DNA of 64,000 nt, taken from the NCBI RefSeq assembly GCF_902506415.1, contig NZ_LR733275.1, positions 2,271,795-2,335,794 on the forward strand, read 5' to 3'. Position numbers and translations under genes: made by a program. The stretch is from Massilia sp. 9I (GTDB lineage: Bacteria > Pseudomonadota > Gammaproteobacteria > Burkholderiales > Burkholderiaceae_D). Below are positions 30,917 to 41,559 of the stretch, piece by piece. Under the pieces are notes generated by a model. That model made no database searches and was not told the origin of the DNA. It saw only the letters and a program-made list of their open reading frames with translations. The first letter of the stretch is position 1; each line of letters starts with the position of its first letter.

Positions 30917-31594
30917 TCAAGCGGCCGCTTCGAGCAGGTAGCCGAAGCCGCGGATGGTGCGGATCGCCACCCCGGCGCCGTCCAGCTTGAGGCGTAGGCG
31001 CGAGATGTAGACCTCGACCGCGTTCAGGGTCAGGTCGTCGCCCCAGGGCGCGATGGCGTCGATGATCTGCTGCTTCGATACCACCCGGCCCGCGTGCTGC
31101 AGCAGGTATTCGAGCACTCCCCACTCGCGCGCCGACAGTTCCAGCACGCGCTCGCCGACGCGGGCGCGGCGGGTGGCGCTGTCGAGGCTCAGTTGGCCCA
31201 GGCCGAGCTGGGCGGGCGGCGGCGCCACGCGCCGCGCCAGCGCCCGGATGCGCGCCACCAGTTCGGCGCTGGCGAAGGGCTTGACCAGGTAGTCGTCGGC
31301 CCCGGCTTCCAGCCCGCGCACCCGGTCCTCGACCGCGTCGCGCGCCGTCAGCAGCAGCACCGGCAGCGTGGTCCCGCGCGCGCGCAGGCGGCGCAGCACT
31401 TCGAAACCGTCGATGCCAGGCAGGCCGATGTCGAGCACGATCACGGAAAACGGGAGGGGCTGGCCCTGTAGCCTGATGTCGGCGGCAAGGCCGTCGCCGA
31501 CGAGTTCGACCTGCATGTCTTGGGCTTGCAAGGTGCGCAAGAGTCCGTCGGCCAGCACGGCATCGTCTTCGACCAGCAACAGGGGCAGCGGCAT
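30917..31594 (-). CDS. OmpR-family response regulator
   Basis: This 225-residue regulator has a receiver domain (phosphorylated Asp55 in VLDIGLPG, acidic ED at 9-10, Lys105 in LVKPF) and a winged-helix DNA-binding domain (about 125-222) ending in TIRGFGYLLE. It is the partner of the downstream kinase in one transcript. It is divergent from the Crp/Fnr gene, with a 268-base spacer (31595-31862) that is AT-richer than its surroundings and presumably carries both promoters. Confidence 0.94.
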   Translation of the reverse strand: MPLPLLLVEDDAVLADGLLRTLQAQDMQVELVGDGLAADIRLQGQPLPFSVIVLDIGLPGIDGFEVLRRLRARGTTLPVLLLTARDAVEDRVRGLEAGADDYLVKPFASAELVARIRALARRVAPPPAQLGLGQLSLDSATRRARVGERVLELSAREWGVLEYLLQHAGRVVSKQQIIDAIAPWGDDLTLNAVEVYISRLRLKLDGAGVAIRTIRGFGYLLEAAA

Positions 31595-31862
31595 CGTGGA
31601 GTCAGGGAAATCCGGAAAGCCACATTATGCGCGAATCAGCCGCATTGGCGTTTCCCTAACAAAAGAAAATGCGATGACAGAACGACATCTCTCTAGTAGG
31701 ACTGGGCTGACAAAACATGCTGCGCCAAGCCTACACAGGGGCGACTGCCAGTCTTATGTTCGCCAACAGACTATAGCTTTAATGTTCACACATCGCGATG
31801 AGGCACACAAAGACCTCGAAAAAAATCGCCCCCGACGCACGTTAGAGATAAGAGGACATAAA

Positions 31863-32663
31863 ATGAACAACACTCAACTTGGTGGTTCGCTCAAGGCCCA
31901 ACACAAGATCCCAGCCACGAGTGAGACTGTGAAAGCCGCGTCCCGCCCCGTTGTCAGCTACAGCGGCACCCAGCAGAACGAACTGCTCGGCGCCCTGCCC
32001 CGCCAAGACCTGGAAAGCCTGTTCGAGCAACTGGAACTCGTCCCTCTGCCATTCGGCAAAGAACTGTTTGAGTATGGCAGCAAATTGGAATACGTGTATT
32101 TCCCAACCACGGCAATCGTGTCGCTGCTGTATGTGATGGAAGATGGCGCCACCACCGAAATCGCTGTGGTCGGCCATGAAGGCGCGGTCGGTGTGTCGCT
32201 GTTCATGGGCGAACGCGCTACCTGCAGCGCCGTGGTCCAGAGCGCCGGCTACGGCTACCGCCTCAAGACCCAGTTCCTGCGTGACGCCTTCAACAAGGGT
32301 GGCGCCCTGCCGCAGCTCCTGATGCGCTACACCAACGCCCTTTTCGCCCAGATGGCCCAGAACGCTGTCGGTGGCCGCCACAGCTCGATCGAACAGAAGC
32401 TGTGCCGCTGGCTGCTCGACCGCCTGGACCGTTCGGCCAGCAACGAGCTGAAAGTGACCCAGGAACTGATCTCGATCATGCTGGGCGTGCGCCGCGAAAG
32501 CATCACCGCCGCCGCCGGCAAGCTGCAGGACGAAGGCCTGATCCAGTACCGCCGCGGCAACATCACCGTCCTCGACCGTGCAGGCCTGGAAGAGTACGCT
32601 GGCGAATGCTACAAGGTGGCCAAGTCGGAATACGACCGCCTGCTGAGCGACGTGGCCCGCTAA
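31863..32663 (+). CDS. Crp/Fnr-family transcriptional regulator
   Basis: This 266-residue regulator has an N-terminal tail of about 40 residues, a cyclic-nucleotide-binding-type beta roll (about 45-165, with VPLPFGKELFEYG and EIAVVGHEGAVG) and a Crp-type helix-turn-helix (about 195-245; TQELISIMLGVRRESITAAAGKL). It lacks the N-terminal Cys cluster of FNR, so it is not an oxygen sensor of that kind. The beta roll also lacks a clear cAMP phosphate-binding RSA motif, so the ligand is unknown. ATG 31863 follows AGAGGA. Its stop overlaps the stop of the convergent kinase gene. Confidence 0.9.
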   Translation: MNNTQLGGSLKAQHKIPATSETVKAASRPVVSYSGTQQNELLGALPRQDLESLFEQLELVPLPFGKELFEYGSKLEYVYFPTTAIVSLLYVMEDGATTEIAVVGHEGAVGVSLFMGERATCSAVVQSAGYGYRLKTQFLRDAFNKGGALPQLLMRYTNALFAQMAQNAVGGRHSSIEQKLCRWLLDRLDRSASNELKVTQELISIMLGVRRESITAAAGKLQDEGLIQYRRGNITVLDRAGLEEYAGECYKVAKSEYDRLLSDVAR

Positions 32664-34174
32664 GAATTGACCGGAGCCCCATCGGGCGCCTTGCCGCTTT
32701 TGGCTTCCAACGCCGTCCCCAATAACAGGGACGGCGTTTTCATTTCCGCGGTCTCGAGTAAAGGCGCGGGACCGGCGGCGCCCTCACCGCCCGGCGCCGC
32801 TGCCGGGATCCAGGCGCGCACACAGGTGCCGACATTGTTCACGCCGCGCGCCACGTTCAAGCTACCGCCCAGCAGCAGCGCACGCTCGCGCATGCCGAGC
32901 AGGCCGTGCGATTTCGACTTGGCCATCGCGTCCGCCGGGATGCCGATGCCGTCGTCGGTGATTTCCAGCTCCCAGCCGTCCGGCTCGCGCGTCAGGTTCA
33001 CGATCACGGTGCGCGCCTTGGCGTATTTCGCGATGTTGTTCAGGGCTTCCTGGGTGATGCGGAACAGCGCGATCGCCTGCATCGGTCCGGCGCGGTCGGC
33101 CTCGAGGTCGATCAGGGCGTCGCAGTCGAGCGCGGTGACGCGCGCATAGTCGGCGCAATAGCTTTGCAGCGCGGCCGACAGGCCCATGTTGTCGAGCAGG
33201 CTCGGACGCAGGTTCTCGATGATGCGGCGCTTGAGCTGGACGGTGTCGACCAGGGTCTTGCGCGCGCGGCCCAGCATGGACACCAGTTCCGGGTGGCTGC
33301 CCTTGAGCTGCTCGCTGACCGAGGTCATGTCCATGCCGATCGCCGTCAGGTTGGCGCCCATTTCGTCGTGCAGCTCGCGCGCCAGGCGCGATTTTTCTTC
33401 TTCCGACACCTTGATCAGGTGGCGCGACAGCACCGACAGCTGCTCGGTGCGCTCGGCAACGGTGGCTTCGAGGCTGTCGTTGGTGATCTGCAGTGCGCGC
33501 TCGGCTTCCAGGCGCAGGCCGAAGCTGCGCTGCACCAGGCTGTGGAACAGCAGGATCACGAGGATGGCGGCGGCATTGATGCCGACTCCGAACAGTACCG
33601 TGCGCTGCGACTGCTTATAGAAGGCTTCGGTGCGGGTAGCCAGGAGCTCGTTCTGCTCGCGCGTCATGATCACAACCTGCAGGCGGATCTCGTCCATCTG
33701 GCCGCGCTCGTCGGCCGCGGCGGAAATGGCGACGATATCGACCAGCCCGCCCTGCCGGTAGACCTCGAGCGACTGGTGCATCAGGCCGAGCTTGCGCTGG
33801 ACAAGGCTGCGCAGCTGCGCCAGGTTCTTCATCTGCGAGGGGCTGTCGGCCAGCAGCACGCCGAGCGCGCGCAGCTGGTTGTCGATTTGCTGGGGCGCCG
33901 CGTGCAAGGGGCCGAGGTTGACTTCCGAGCCGGACAGGAAATAGCCCCGCAAGCCGGTTTCGGCATCGGTGACCAGCAGGTTCAGCAGCTGCAGCTCGTC
34001 GGAGACGCGCGCACTCTGGGCCTGCAGGGAATTGGCCGAGCGTAGGTCGTCGAGGTTACGGATCAGGAAGACCGCGTTGATGACCAGGATGACGACGCAG
34101 GCCACGCACAACAGGGTCTTGGAGAGCGGCAGGCCGCGCAATCGCTTGCCGTCGAAGGCGGTGGAAAAGTACAT
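32660..34174 (-). CDS. CHASE3 sensor histidine kinase (NarL-type partner)
   Basis: This 504-residue membrane kinase has a membrane helix (about 20-38), a CHASE3-like periplasmic domain (about 40-190, TDAETGLRGYFLSG), a second helix (about 192-212), a coiled linker, a HisKA_3 domain with His269 in RELHDEMG, and an HATPase domain (RITQEALNNIAKYA, DDGIGIP, HGLLGMRERA). This is the type that phosphorylates LuxR/NarL regulators, one of which lies just upstream on the same strand. ATG 34174 (MYFSTAFDGK) follows AAGGA; an ATG 18 bases earlier is less well placed. The last 40 residues form a tail that also encodes the opposite-strand terminator. Confidence 0.92.
   Translation of the reverse strand: MYFSTAFDGKRLRGLPLSKTLLCVACVVILVINAVFLIRNLDDLRSANSLQAQSARVSDELQLLNLLVTDAETGLRGYFLSGSEVNLGPLHAAPQQIDNQLRALGVLLADSPSQMKNLAQLRSLVQRKLGLMHQSLEVYRQGGLVDIVAISAAADERGQMDEIRLQVVIMTREQNELLATRTEAFYKQSQRTVLFGVGINAAAILVILLFHSLVQRSFGLRLEAERALQITNDSLEATVAERTEQLSVLSRHLIKVSEEEKSRLARELHDEMGANLTAIGMDMTSVSEQLKGSHPELVSMLGRARKTLVDTVQLKRRIIENLRPSLLDNMGLSAALQSYCADYARVTALDCDALIDLEADRAGPMQAIALFRITQEALNNIAKYAKARTVIVNLTREPDGWELEITDDGIGIPADAMAKSKSHGLLGMRERALLLGGSLNVARGVNNVGTCVRAWIPAAAPGGEGAAGPAPLLETAEMKTPSLLLGTALEAKSGKAPDGAPVNS
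32709..32740 (+). terminator. Intrinsic terminator inside the 3' coding end of the convergent kinase gene
   Basis: An 11-bp perfect stem (32709-32719 with 32728-32738) and an 8-base loop are followed by TTTT. It is correctly oriented and placed to end the Crp/Fnr transcript, 45 bases past its stop, but it lies wholly inside the last codons of the opposite-strand kinase. Confidence 0.8.
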
Positions 34175-34412
34175 GAGCTTCCTTTCGCGCAACTTATGCC
34201 GTCCGGGCGATTATAGTCGCGTTAGCGCGGCCGCGTATGGAAGAGGCGTGACGCGCGTGTCAGCCTTGATCTAGTGGGAAATGCTGGGTAGCCGACGACT
34301 GCAAGTGTGCGCGCATACACGGCAGCATGCAATACAAATGTTGCACCGCGGCGAAATTTTTGTAACGTTTGGAAACAACTATTGGCTGGAAAGAGTTTTC
34401 AGCCGGAAAGAA

Positions 34413-34438
34413 AAACGCGCCGGCTGGCCGGCGCGTTT
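34413..34438 (-). terminator. Intrinsic terminator after the NarL-type regulator
   Basis: An 11-bp GC-rich stem (34413-34423 with 34428-34438) and a CTGG loop are followed on the minus strand by TTTTT-C-TTT. It lies 10 bases past the stop of the response-regulator gene, so regulator and kinase are probably separate transcripts. Confidence 0.9.
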
Positions 34439-34448
34439 GCTTGTCTGC

Positions 34449-35081
34449 TCAGTCGAGCAGGTTGTTCTTCATGGCGTAATAGGTCAGGTCGGAGTTCGAC
34501 TGCAGGCCCATCTTTTCCATGATGCGGGTACGGTAGGTCGACACGGTTTTGATCGACAGCGACAGTGCATTGCCGATGTCGGACACGGTGGCGCCCTTGG
34601 CCAGGCGCAAGAAGACCTGGAACTCGCGGTCCGACAACTCGGTATGCAGCGCCGTATTGGGGTCGCGGTCGAAGCTTTGCGCGAGCAGTTCGCCCACGGT
34701 CGAGCTCACGTAGCGGCGGCCCTGGTAGACGGTGCGCACCGCGGTCTTGAGCTCGTCGGCCTCGCACTCCTTGTTCAGGTAGCCGTTGGCGCCCATCTTG
34801 AACAGGTTCAGCGCGTACTGCTGCGCTGGATATCCGGACAGGATCAGCACCGGCAGGTTCGGCTGACCCTGGCGGATGGTGCGCAAGATATCGATGCCGG
34901 ACTGGTCCGGCATGGCGATGTCGAGCAGCAGCACGTCGCAGATCTCGCGGCGTGCGATGTCGAGGGCTTCGCGCCCGGTGGCGCCTTCGGCGACGACTTC
35001 GAAATCGCCCGACGACGAGAAAATCTGTTTGAACCCTGCTCGAACTATTTGGTGATCGTCACAAATGGCAACGCGTATCAT
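34449..35081 (-). CDS. NarL/LuxR-family response regulator
   Basis: This 210-residue regulator has a receiver domain (Asp8-Asp9, Asp54 in LLLDIAMP, Lys104 in YLNKECEADE) and a LuxR-type helix-turn-helix (about 145-205; LSDREFQVFLRLAKGATVSDIGNALSLSIKTVSTYRTRI read in order). It resembles UvrY/GacA-like regulators. ATG 35081 follows AGGGAAG. It lies upstream of the CHASE3 kinase on the same strand, with a terminator between them; the two are likely partners. Confidence 0.92.
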   Translation of the reverse strand: MIRVAICDDHQIVRAGFKQIFSSSGDFEVVAEGATGREALDIARREICDVLLLDIAMPDQSGIDILRTIRQGQPNLPVLILSGYPAQQYALNLFKMGANGYLNKECEADELKTAVRTVYQGRRYVSSTVGELLAQSFDRDPNTALHTELSDREFQVFLRLAKGATVSDIGNALSLSIKTVSTYRTRIMEKMGLQSNSDLTYYAMKNNLLD

Positions 35082-35332
35082 TGTCTTCCCTTAAATTTTC
35101 CCTTTTCAGGAAAGTGCCAGGTCCGTGCAATACGTCCCGGCTTGCATGCCCCGATTCAGCATGACCGCAAGTGACATTCTATCACTATGGCGCGGGGCAT
35201 CAAGGCACACACTTGTTGAGTTATGCGCGACATGTATGGGCAGCATCGCTCAACACAAGGTTTAACGGATTTGATGGTGCGGAGAGACTTGGCCGCCCCA
35301 TTTTCACCTGCGGCGCATGGCCGCCGGCGAAT

Positions 35333-35737
35333 TCAGGCGACGCTGGTGCCGTGCTTGAGAAGCGCGAGGATGTTTTGCAGCTCGGTCCGCACCATCTCGA
35401 TGTCGAGGGTGGGCGCCGGCGGTGGCAGCTCGGCTTCGGGTGCACTGGCCAGCTCGTGGCCGCGGCCGTCGAGGCGGTTGCGCGCACCGCTGATGGTGAA
35501 ACCCTGCTCGTAGAGCAGTTCGCGGATGCGGCGGATCAACAGCACTTCGTGGTGCTGATAATAGCGACGGTTACCTCGGCGTTTAACCGGCTTCAGTTGA
35601 GTAAATTCCTGTTCCCAGTAACGCAGCACGTGCGGTTTGACGCCGCACAAATCGCTGACTTCACCAATGGTGAAATAGCGCTTCGCCGGAATGGTCGGCA
35701 GCACAACGGGTTCAGGCTTGTTCGCTCGTTCGCTCAT
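35333..35737 (-). CDS. MerR-family transcriptional regulator
   Basis: This 134-residue regulator has the MerR winged helix at about 20-90 (YFTIGEVSDLCGVKPHVLRYWEQ, in two pieces around the turn) and a short coiled C-terminus without metal-binding Cys. It is the conserved regulator found directly after ihfA in betaproteobacteria, and 12 bases separate them. Its role is unknown. The 250 bases downstream (35082-35332) contain no gene I can support. In several relatives a tRNA-Pro lies there; I looked and did not find one. Confidence 0.88.
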   Translation of the reverse strand: MSERANKPEPVVLPTIPAKRYFTIGEVSDLCGVKPHVLRYWEQEFTQLKPVKRRGNRRYYQHHEVLLIRRIRELLYEQGFTISGARNRLDGRGHELASAPEAELPPPAPTLDIEMVRTELQNILALLKHGTSVA

Positions 35738-35749
35738 CTAGGACTTTAC

Positions 35750-36094
35750 TCAGGCAGCTCGGGCCAGCGAGTTACTTGGAGGGTTGGTCTCCTCGACCAT
35801 TCCTTTGAGCTTCTGGCTGGCGTGGAAAGTCACGACGCGGCGCGCCGTGATCGGGATCTCTTCCCCGGTTTTCGGATTGCGGCCCGGCCGCTGCGGCTTG
35901 TCGCGCAACTGGAAGTTGCCGAAGCCGGACAGCTTGACCGCCTCGCCGCGCTCGAGCGCGTTACGGATTTCGTCGAAGAAGGTCTCGACCATGTCCTTGG
36001 CTTCGCGCTTGTTCAGGCCGACCTGCTCGAACAGCAGCTCGGCCAGCTCGGCCTTGGTCAGGGTCGGGAGTTCCTGCTCTGCTTCCTTCCGCAT
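35750..36094 (-). CDS. ihfA: Integration host factor subunit alpha
   Basis: IHF-alpha pairs with IHF-beta to bend DNA at specific sites in recombination, replication and transcription. The 114-residue protein has [25 protein letters not shown], the [10 protein letters not shown] core, the arm tip [12 protein letters not shown] with the intercalating Pro, and [14 protein letters not shown] use ATG 36094, which has AGGTGG at good spacing; a GTG 9 bases upstream is possible but overlaps that ribosome site. It lies between pheT and merR as usual. Confidence 0.95.
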   Translation of the reverse strand: MRKEAEQELPTLTKAELAELLFEQVGLNKREAKDMVETFFDEIRNALERGEAVKLSGFGNFQLRDKPQRPGRNPKTGEEIPITARRVVTFHASQKLKGMVEETNPPSNSLARAA

Positions 36095-36216
36095 GCGCGC
36101 CACCTGGGTCGCGCGATGCAGATCAGCCGCCAGCGCTTCCTGGAATACGGCCGAATCAACGTCGTTGTTATTAATTTTGAAGCCCTACCTTCAAGAAACG
36201 ATGTATTGGAACGGTT

Positions 36217-36238
36217 GAGGCGCTTCGTGAAGCGCCTC
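36217..36238 (-). other. Perfect hairpin between pheT and ihfA
   Basis: A 10-bp inverted repeat (36217-36226 with 36229-36238) lies 10 bases after the pheT stop. There is no T run on either strand, so it is more likely an mRNA-stabilising or processing stem, or a Rho-assisted pause, than an intrinsic terminator. Confidence 0.5.
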
Positions 36239-36248
36239 GGTCCAGCTC

Positions 36249-38675
36249 TTATGCGCGCAGCTTGGCGCCGACTTTTTCTTGTGCCGAACGGGCCACGGCC
36301 GCCATGATAGCGTCCACCGCGTCGTCCTGCAGCGTCGATTGAGTATCTTGCAAGCCAAAGCGGAAAGCAAGGCTTTTTTCATCCGTCTCCAGGCCCTTGC
36401 CGCGGTATTCATCAAACAAAACAACGGCTTGCACGATCTTTCCGCCAGGATTCATTGCGAGCTCGGCATGGAAAGCGTCCAGCACTTCCTGGGCCGACAC
36501 GTCCTGCCTGACCACCAGCGCCAGGTCGCGCGTCGCGCCCGGGAACTTCGAAATTTCGGCATAGGCAGGCACCGTGCGCTGGCGCAGCGCGTCGGCGTCG
36601 ACCTCGAACAGGACCGGCGCCTGCGGCAGGTCGTACTTCTGCAGCCAGCGCGGATGCAGTTCGCCGATGAAGCCGATGTGCTTGCCGTCCAGCTCGACGA
36701 AGGCGCTGCGGCCCGGATGCAGCGCCGGGTGCTCGCCCTTCACGAAGCGCAGCACGCTCGGTGCGAACAGCGCTTCCAGGTCGGCTTTCACGTCGAAGTA
36801 ATCGACGGCACGGGTCTTTTCGCCCCACTGCTCGTCGTTGGCCGGGCCGTAAGCAATGGCGGCGACACGCTTCGGCTGCTCGAAACCGGCAACCGACAGC
36901 GGACCGTCCTGGATGGCGGCGTTACGCTTGAACACGGCGCCGACTTCGAACACGCGCACGCGGCCGGCCTTGCGGTTGACGTTGTAGCGCACGTTGGCCA
37001 GCAGGCTGCCGACCAGGTTCGAGCGCATCACGCTCATCTGGCTGGCGATCGGGTTCTGCAGGCGGATCGGATCGCTGTTGGCGGCGAAATCCTGCTCCCA
37101 CTGGGGTTCGACGAAGCTCATGTTGACCACTTCCTGGTAACCCAGGTCGGCGAGCTGGTGGCGGATCGCGAACAGCGAGCGGGTGTTTTCCGGCTCGATC
37201 AACATCGCGGTCGGCGCCACCGGCGGACGGGTCGGGATGTTCTCGAAGCCGTAGACGCGCGCGACTTCCTCGATCAGGTCTTCCTCGATCTCGATGTCGA
37301 AACGGTAGGACGGCGAGGTCACATGGAATACACCCTCGGCATGCGTGAACGGCAGCTGCAGGCGCGTGAAGATGTCGGCCACGACGGCGTCGGTCAGCGG
37401 CACGCCGATCACCTTGGCAGCGCGGGCGGTGCGCATGGCGACCGGCTGGCGCTGCGGCAGGTTCACGACCTGGTCGTCGACCGGGCCGACACGGGTGGCG
37501 TCGGTACCGCAGATCTCCACGATCAGCGCAGTGATGCGCTCGATGTGCTCGACCGTGGTCGCGTAGTCCACGCCGCGCTCGAAGCGGTGCGCCGCGTCGG
37601 TCGAGAAGTTGTACTTTCGCGCACGGCCCTGGATGGCGTTCGGCCACCAGAAGGCGGCTTCCAGGTAGATGTCGGTGGTGTCCAGGGTCACGGCAGTCGA
37701 GTCGCCGCCCATGATGCCGGCCAGCGATTCGATTTCCTTGTCGTCGGCGATCACGCCGACCCACTCGTCGACCTCGATGGTGTTGCCGTTCAGGAGTTTC
37801 AGGGTCTCGCCCTTCTTGCCCCACCGGACGTCCAGGCCGCCGTGGATCTTGCTCAGGTCGAACACGTGCGACGGACGGCCGACTTCCAGCATCACGTAGT
37901 TCGAGATGTCGACCAGGGCCGAGACCGAACGCTGGCCGCTGCGCTCGAGGCGCTGCTTCATCCAGTCCGGGGTCGCGGCGCGCGCGTTCAGGCCGCGGAT
38001 GACGCGGCCCGAGAAACGGCCGCACAGGTCCGGCGCCGAGATCTTCACCGGCAGGGTTTCATCAACGTTGACGGCGACCTGCTTGGTGGTCGGCACGTGC
38101 AGCGGGGTGCCGGTGAGCGCCGAGACTTCGCGCGCGACGCCCAGCACCGACAGGCAGTCCGCCTTGTTCGGGGTCAGCTTGATGGTGAACTTCAGGTCGT
38201 CCAGGCCCAGGTAGTCGCGGATGTCGGCGCCGACCGGCGCATCGGCCGGCAGTTCCATCAGGCCGCTGCTCTCTTCCGAGATTTTCAGTTCCTTGGCCGA
38301 GCACATCATGCCCTGCGACTCGACGCCGCGCAGCTTACCGACCTTGATCGCGAAGGGCTTGCCGTCGGCGCCCGGCGGCAGCACGGCGCCGGCCTTGGCG
38401 CAGATCGCCTTCATGCCCGCGCGCACGTTCGGCGCGCCGCAGACGATGTTGAGCAAGGTGCCGGTGCCCACGTCCACCTCGCAGACGTTGAGGCGGTCGG
38501 CGTCCGGGTGCTTGGCCACTTCCTTGACTTCGGCCACCACCACGTTGGTGAACGGCGGCGCGACCGGTTCGACTTCCTCGACTTCCAGGCCGGACATGGT
38601 GAGCAGATGCGACAGTTCCTCCGAGGTCATCTTCGGATCGACCATCGAACGGAGCCAGTTTTCAGAGAATTGCAT
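36249..38675 (-). CDS. pheT: Phenylalanine-tRNA ligase beta subunit
   Basis: PheT is the large subunit of the alpha2-beta2 enzyme that charges tRNA-Phe and edits tyrosine errors. The 808-residue protein shows the N-terminal tRNA-binding OB domain (about 40-150), the B3/B4 editing domain, B5, the catalytic-like core and the C-terminal FDX-ACB domain (about 710-805; [15 protein letters not shown]). It is 30 bases after pheS and cotranscribed with it. The length is normal and no domain is broken. Confidence 0.97.
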   Translation of the reverse strand: MQFSENWLRSMVDPKMTSEELSHLLTMSGLEVEEVEPVAPPFTNVVVAEVKEVAKHPDADRLNVCEVDVGTGTLLNIVCGAPNVRAGMKAICAKAGAVLPPGADGKPFAIKVGKLRGVESQGMMCSAKELKISEESSGLMELPADAPVGADIRDYLGLDDLKFTIKLTPNKADCLSVLGVAREVSALTGTPLHVPTTKQVAVNVDETLPVKISAPDLCGRFSGRVIRGLNARAATPDWMKQRLERSGQRSVSALVDISNYVMLEVGRPSHVFDLSKIHGGLDVRWGKKGETLKLLNGNTIEVDEWVGVIADDKEIESLAGIMGGDSTAVTLDTTDIYLEAAFWWPNAIQGRARKYNFSTDAAHRFERGVDYATTVEHIERITALIVEICGTDATRVGPVDDQVVNLPQRQPVAMRTARAAKVIGVPLTDAVVADIFTRLQLPFTHAEGVFHVTSPSYRFDIEIEEDLIEEVARVYGFENIPTRPPVAPTAMLIEPENTRSLFAIRHQLADLGYQEVVNMSFVEPQWEQDFAANSDPIRLQNPIASQMSVMRSNLVGSLLANVRYNVNRKAGRVRVFEVGAVFKRNAAIQDGPLSVAGFEQPKRVAAIAYGPANDEQWGEKTRAVDYFDVKADLEALFAPSVLRFVKGEHPALHPGRSAFVELDGKHIGFIGELHPRWLQKYDLPQAPVLFEVDADALRQRTVPAYAEISKFPGATRDLALVVRQDVSAQEVLDAFHAELAMNPGGKIVQAVVLFDEYRGKGLETDEKSLAFRFGLQDTQSTLQDDAVDAIMAAVARSAQEKVGAKLRA

Positions 38676-38705
38676 ATTCTTTAGCCTTCTTCTTACGTCG
38701 AGGTG

Positions 38706-39839
<1,134 letters not shown>

Positions 39840-39851
39840 CTAACTGACTGA

Positions 39852-40211
39852 TTAGGCAGCCAGCTTGGCCTTGGCGGCGGTGACAATCGCGGCAAATGCC
39901 GGCTTGTCGTGCACAGCCATGTCGGCCAGGACTTTACGGTCCAGTTCAATCCCGGACTTCTTCAGGCCGTTCATGAAGGCGCTGTAGGTCATGCCGTGCG
40001 AACGCGAAGCCGCGTTGATACGGGTGATCCACAGTGCGCGGAAGACGCGCTTCTTGTTACGACGGTCGCGGTAGGCGTACTGGCCAGCGCGCATGACTGC
40101 TTGCTTGGCAATACGGAATACCTTGCTGCGACGGCCGCGGTAGCCTTTAGCAAGTTCAAGGACTTTCTTGTGACGGGCACGTGCAGTAACCCCACGTTTT
40201 ACTCGAGGCAT
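39852..40211 (-). CDS. rplT: 50S ribosomal protein L20
   Basis: This 119-residue, very basic protein begins [18 protein letters not shown] and has the [18 protein letters not shown] segment of L20. It is needed for early 50S assembly; in enteric bacteria it represses its own operon by binding the rpmI leader. ATG 40211 follows GGGAG. It is 30 bases after rpmI. Confidence 0.98.
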   Translation of the reverse strand: MPRVKRGVTARARHKKVLELAKGYRGRRSKVFRIAKQAVMRAGQYAYRDRRNKKRVFRALWITRINAASRSHGMTYSAFMNGLKKSGIELDRKVLADMAVHDKPAFAAIVTAAKAKLAA

Positions 40212-40241
40212 ATTAGCTCCCTTTGTATATGATTAGTGAGA

Positions 40242-40439
40242 TTAAGCGGAAGGCATCATGCGGTAGACGCTCGTCACGTCCGATGCATTGATGTTACGGG
40301 TGCCGCGCAGTTGACGCTTGTTTTTGGTGGTCTTCTTGGTCAGGATGTGACGCTTGAACGCCATACCCGACTTGACGGTACCACCCGGACGCACGCGAAA
40401 ACGCTTCTTCGCGGAGCTTTTGGTTTTCATTTTTGGCAT
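40242..40439 (-). CDS. rpmI: 50S ribosomal protein L35
   Basis: This 65-residue basic protein begins [16 protein letters not shown], with [18 protein letters not shown] in the middle: standard L35. It is cotranscribed with rplT. An unusually long spacer of about 540 bases, filled with hairpin repeats, separates it from infC, so it may have its own promoter in the part nearest the gene (40440-40590), where I see no clear one. Confidence 0.97.
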   Translation of the reverse strand: MPKMKTKSSAKKRFRVRPGGTVKSGMAFKRHILTKKTTKNKRQLRGTRNINASDVTSVYRMMPSA

Positions 40440-40981
40440 AGTATTCTGCCCTTTTATGGACAGCCTCTATACGACAGGATTGCAGGTGGCGGCAACGCTG
40501 CTCTTGGATGCCTGCTTTCACTTGTCTTGCAGCCGACGCCACTACCTGTCGACTACAACCTGCTTTTTAAAAACAGGAACCGCAGATGATAGCACAGGTT
40601 TGGTCGGAATTGTTGGGGTGAGGATCGGGATTTGTCGGATGACGGTGCGGGCCGCCAACGCCACCGTTCACCAATTCCCGCTGAGTCGTCATCCCGGCGC
40701 AGGCCGGGATCCAATTCCTCCGCACAGTGAGACCGCGTGCGTTAGTGGCAGGCGAAGAAACTTGGATTCCCGCCAAGGGGGGACGCCTAGTCCGGGAATG
40801 ACGGGCTGAGGGAGTGGGTGGAAGGAGGCGTGGTCGGCACCTCGGCAACTTGGGTCCCGGCCTCCGCCGGGACGACGGTGGCAAACGCCAACTCGCGCCG
40901 CACAAACGGACACAGGCCGGGCCCGGATACCAGCTTGCGCTGATACCCAGACCCGGCCCATTCATCTGACGACGCGAAGAA
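40440..40981. repeat. Hairpin-rich REP-like block between infC and rpmI
   Basis: This 542-base gap holds no gene. From about 40685 on it carries four palindromic units: 8-bp stem 40691-40698/40703-40710 with flank GTCATCCCGG; unit 40761-40801 with stem ATTCCCG/CGGGAAT around GCCAAGGGGGGACGCC; 8-bp stem 40854-40861/40866-40873 (GTCCCGGC/GCCGGGAC); and a large stem 40915-40921/40952-40958 with an inner GGTATCAGC/GCTGGTATC helix, directly after infC. The first three share a TGGRTCCCGG-type core with the element at 52685. They look like dispersed REP/MITE-like repeats inserted in the ribosomal operon; the fourth may act as an infC-end terminator or pause although it lacks a T run. Confidence 0.7.
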
Positions 40982-41503
40982 TTACTTCTTCTTCTTCGGC
41001 GCAACCACCATGATCATCTGGCGACCTTCGAGCTTCGGGAACTGCTCGACCTGGCCGTATTCTTCCAGATCGGTACGCAGGCGCTCGAGCATGCGCATAC
41101 CGATGTCCTGGTGCGCCATTTCGCGGCCGCGGAAGCGCAGCGTGATCTTGGTCTTGTCGCCCTCTTCCAGGAACTTGATGAGGTTGCGCAGCTTGATGCT
41201 GTAGTCGCCTTCATCGGTACCCGGACGGAACTTGACTTCCTTGACCTGGATGATCTTCTGTTTCAGCTTGGCTTCGTGCGCCTTCTTCTGCTCCGAGTAC
41301 TTGAACTTGCCGTAGTCCATCAGGCGGCAGACCGGCGGCACCGCGTTCGGTGCGATTTCGACCAGGTCGACGTTCTTTTCTTCGGCCATGCGGAACGCTT
41401 CCGCCAGGCTCACGATGCCCAGCGGTTCGTTGTCCACACCGTTCAGGCGCATTTCGGGATGGGTGATCTCGCCGTTGATGCGATGCTGTTTGTCAGTAGC
41501 TAT
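40982..41503 (-). CDS. infC: Translation initiation factor IF-3, ATA start
   Basis: IF-3 binds the 30S subunit and rejects non-standard start codons. The protein is 173 residues if read from ATA at 41503-41501: (M)[24 protein letters not shown]. An ATG at 41452 would remove 17 conserved N-terminal residues. An AAAGGAAA site precedes the ATA at proper spacing. Use of AUU/AUC/AUA is a known autoregulatory feature of infC, because IF-3 discriminates against its own rare start codon. The C-terminal domain shows [17 protein letters not shown] and the tail KKKK. It follows thrS after 56 bases. Confidence 0.95.
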   Translation of the reverse strand: MATDKQHRINGEITHPEMRLNGVDNEPLGIVSLAEAFRMAEEKNVDLVEIAPNAVPPVCRLMDYGKFKYSEQKKAHEAKLKQKIIQVKEVKFRPGTDEGDYSIKLRNLIKFLEEGDKTKITLRFRGREMAHQDIGMRMLERLRTDLEEYGQVEQFPKLEGRQMIMVVAPKKKK

Positions 41504-41559
41504 GTTGTTTCCTTTGAAAGTATGAATGTAAGCCGGCGCATAGTGTAGCGGTTTTTCGC

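Noticed and set aside
35082..35332. Expected tRNA-Pro after the MerR gene
   Set aside because: I searched both strands for cloverleaf arms and the T-loop TTCGAAT and found none.
36279..38684. 801-codon open frame antisense to pheT
   Set aside because: No domain, biased composition, and pheT is intact on the other strand.
40440..40981. Short reading frames in the infC-rpmI gap
   Set aside because: They are composed of the palindromic repeats, lack ribosome sites and have no motif.
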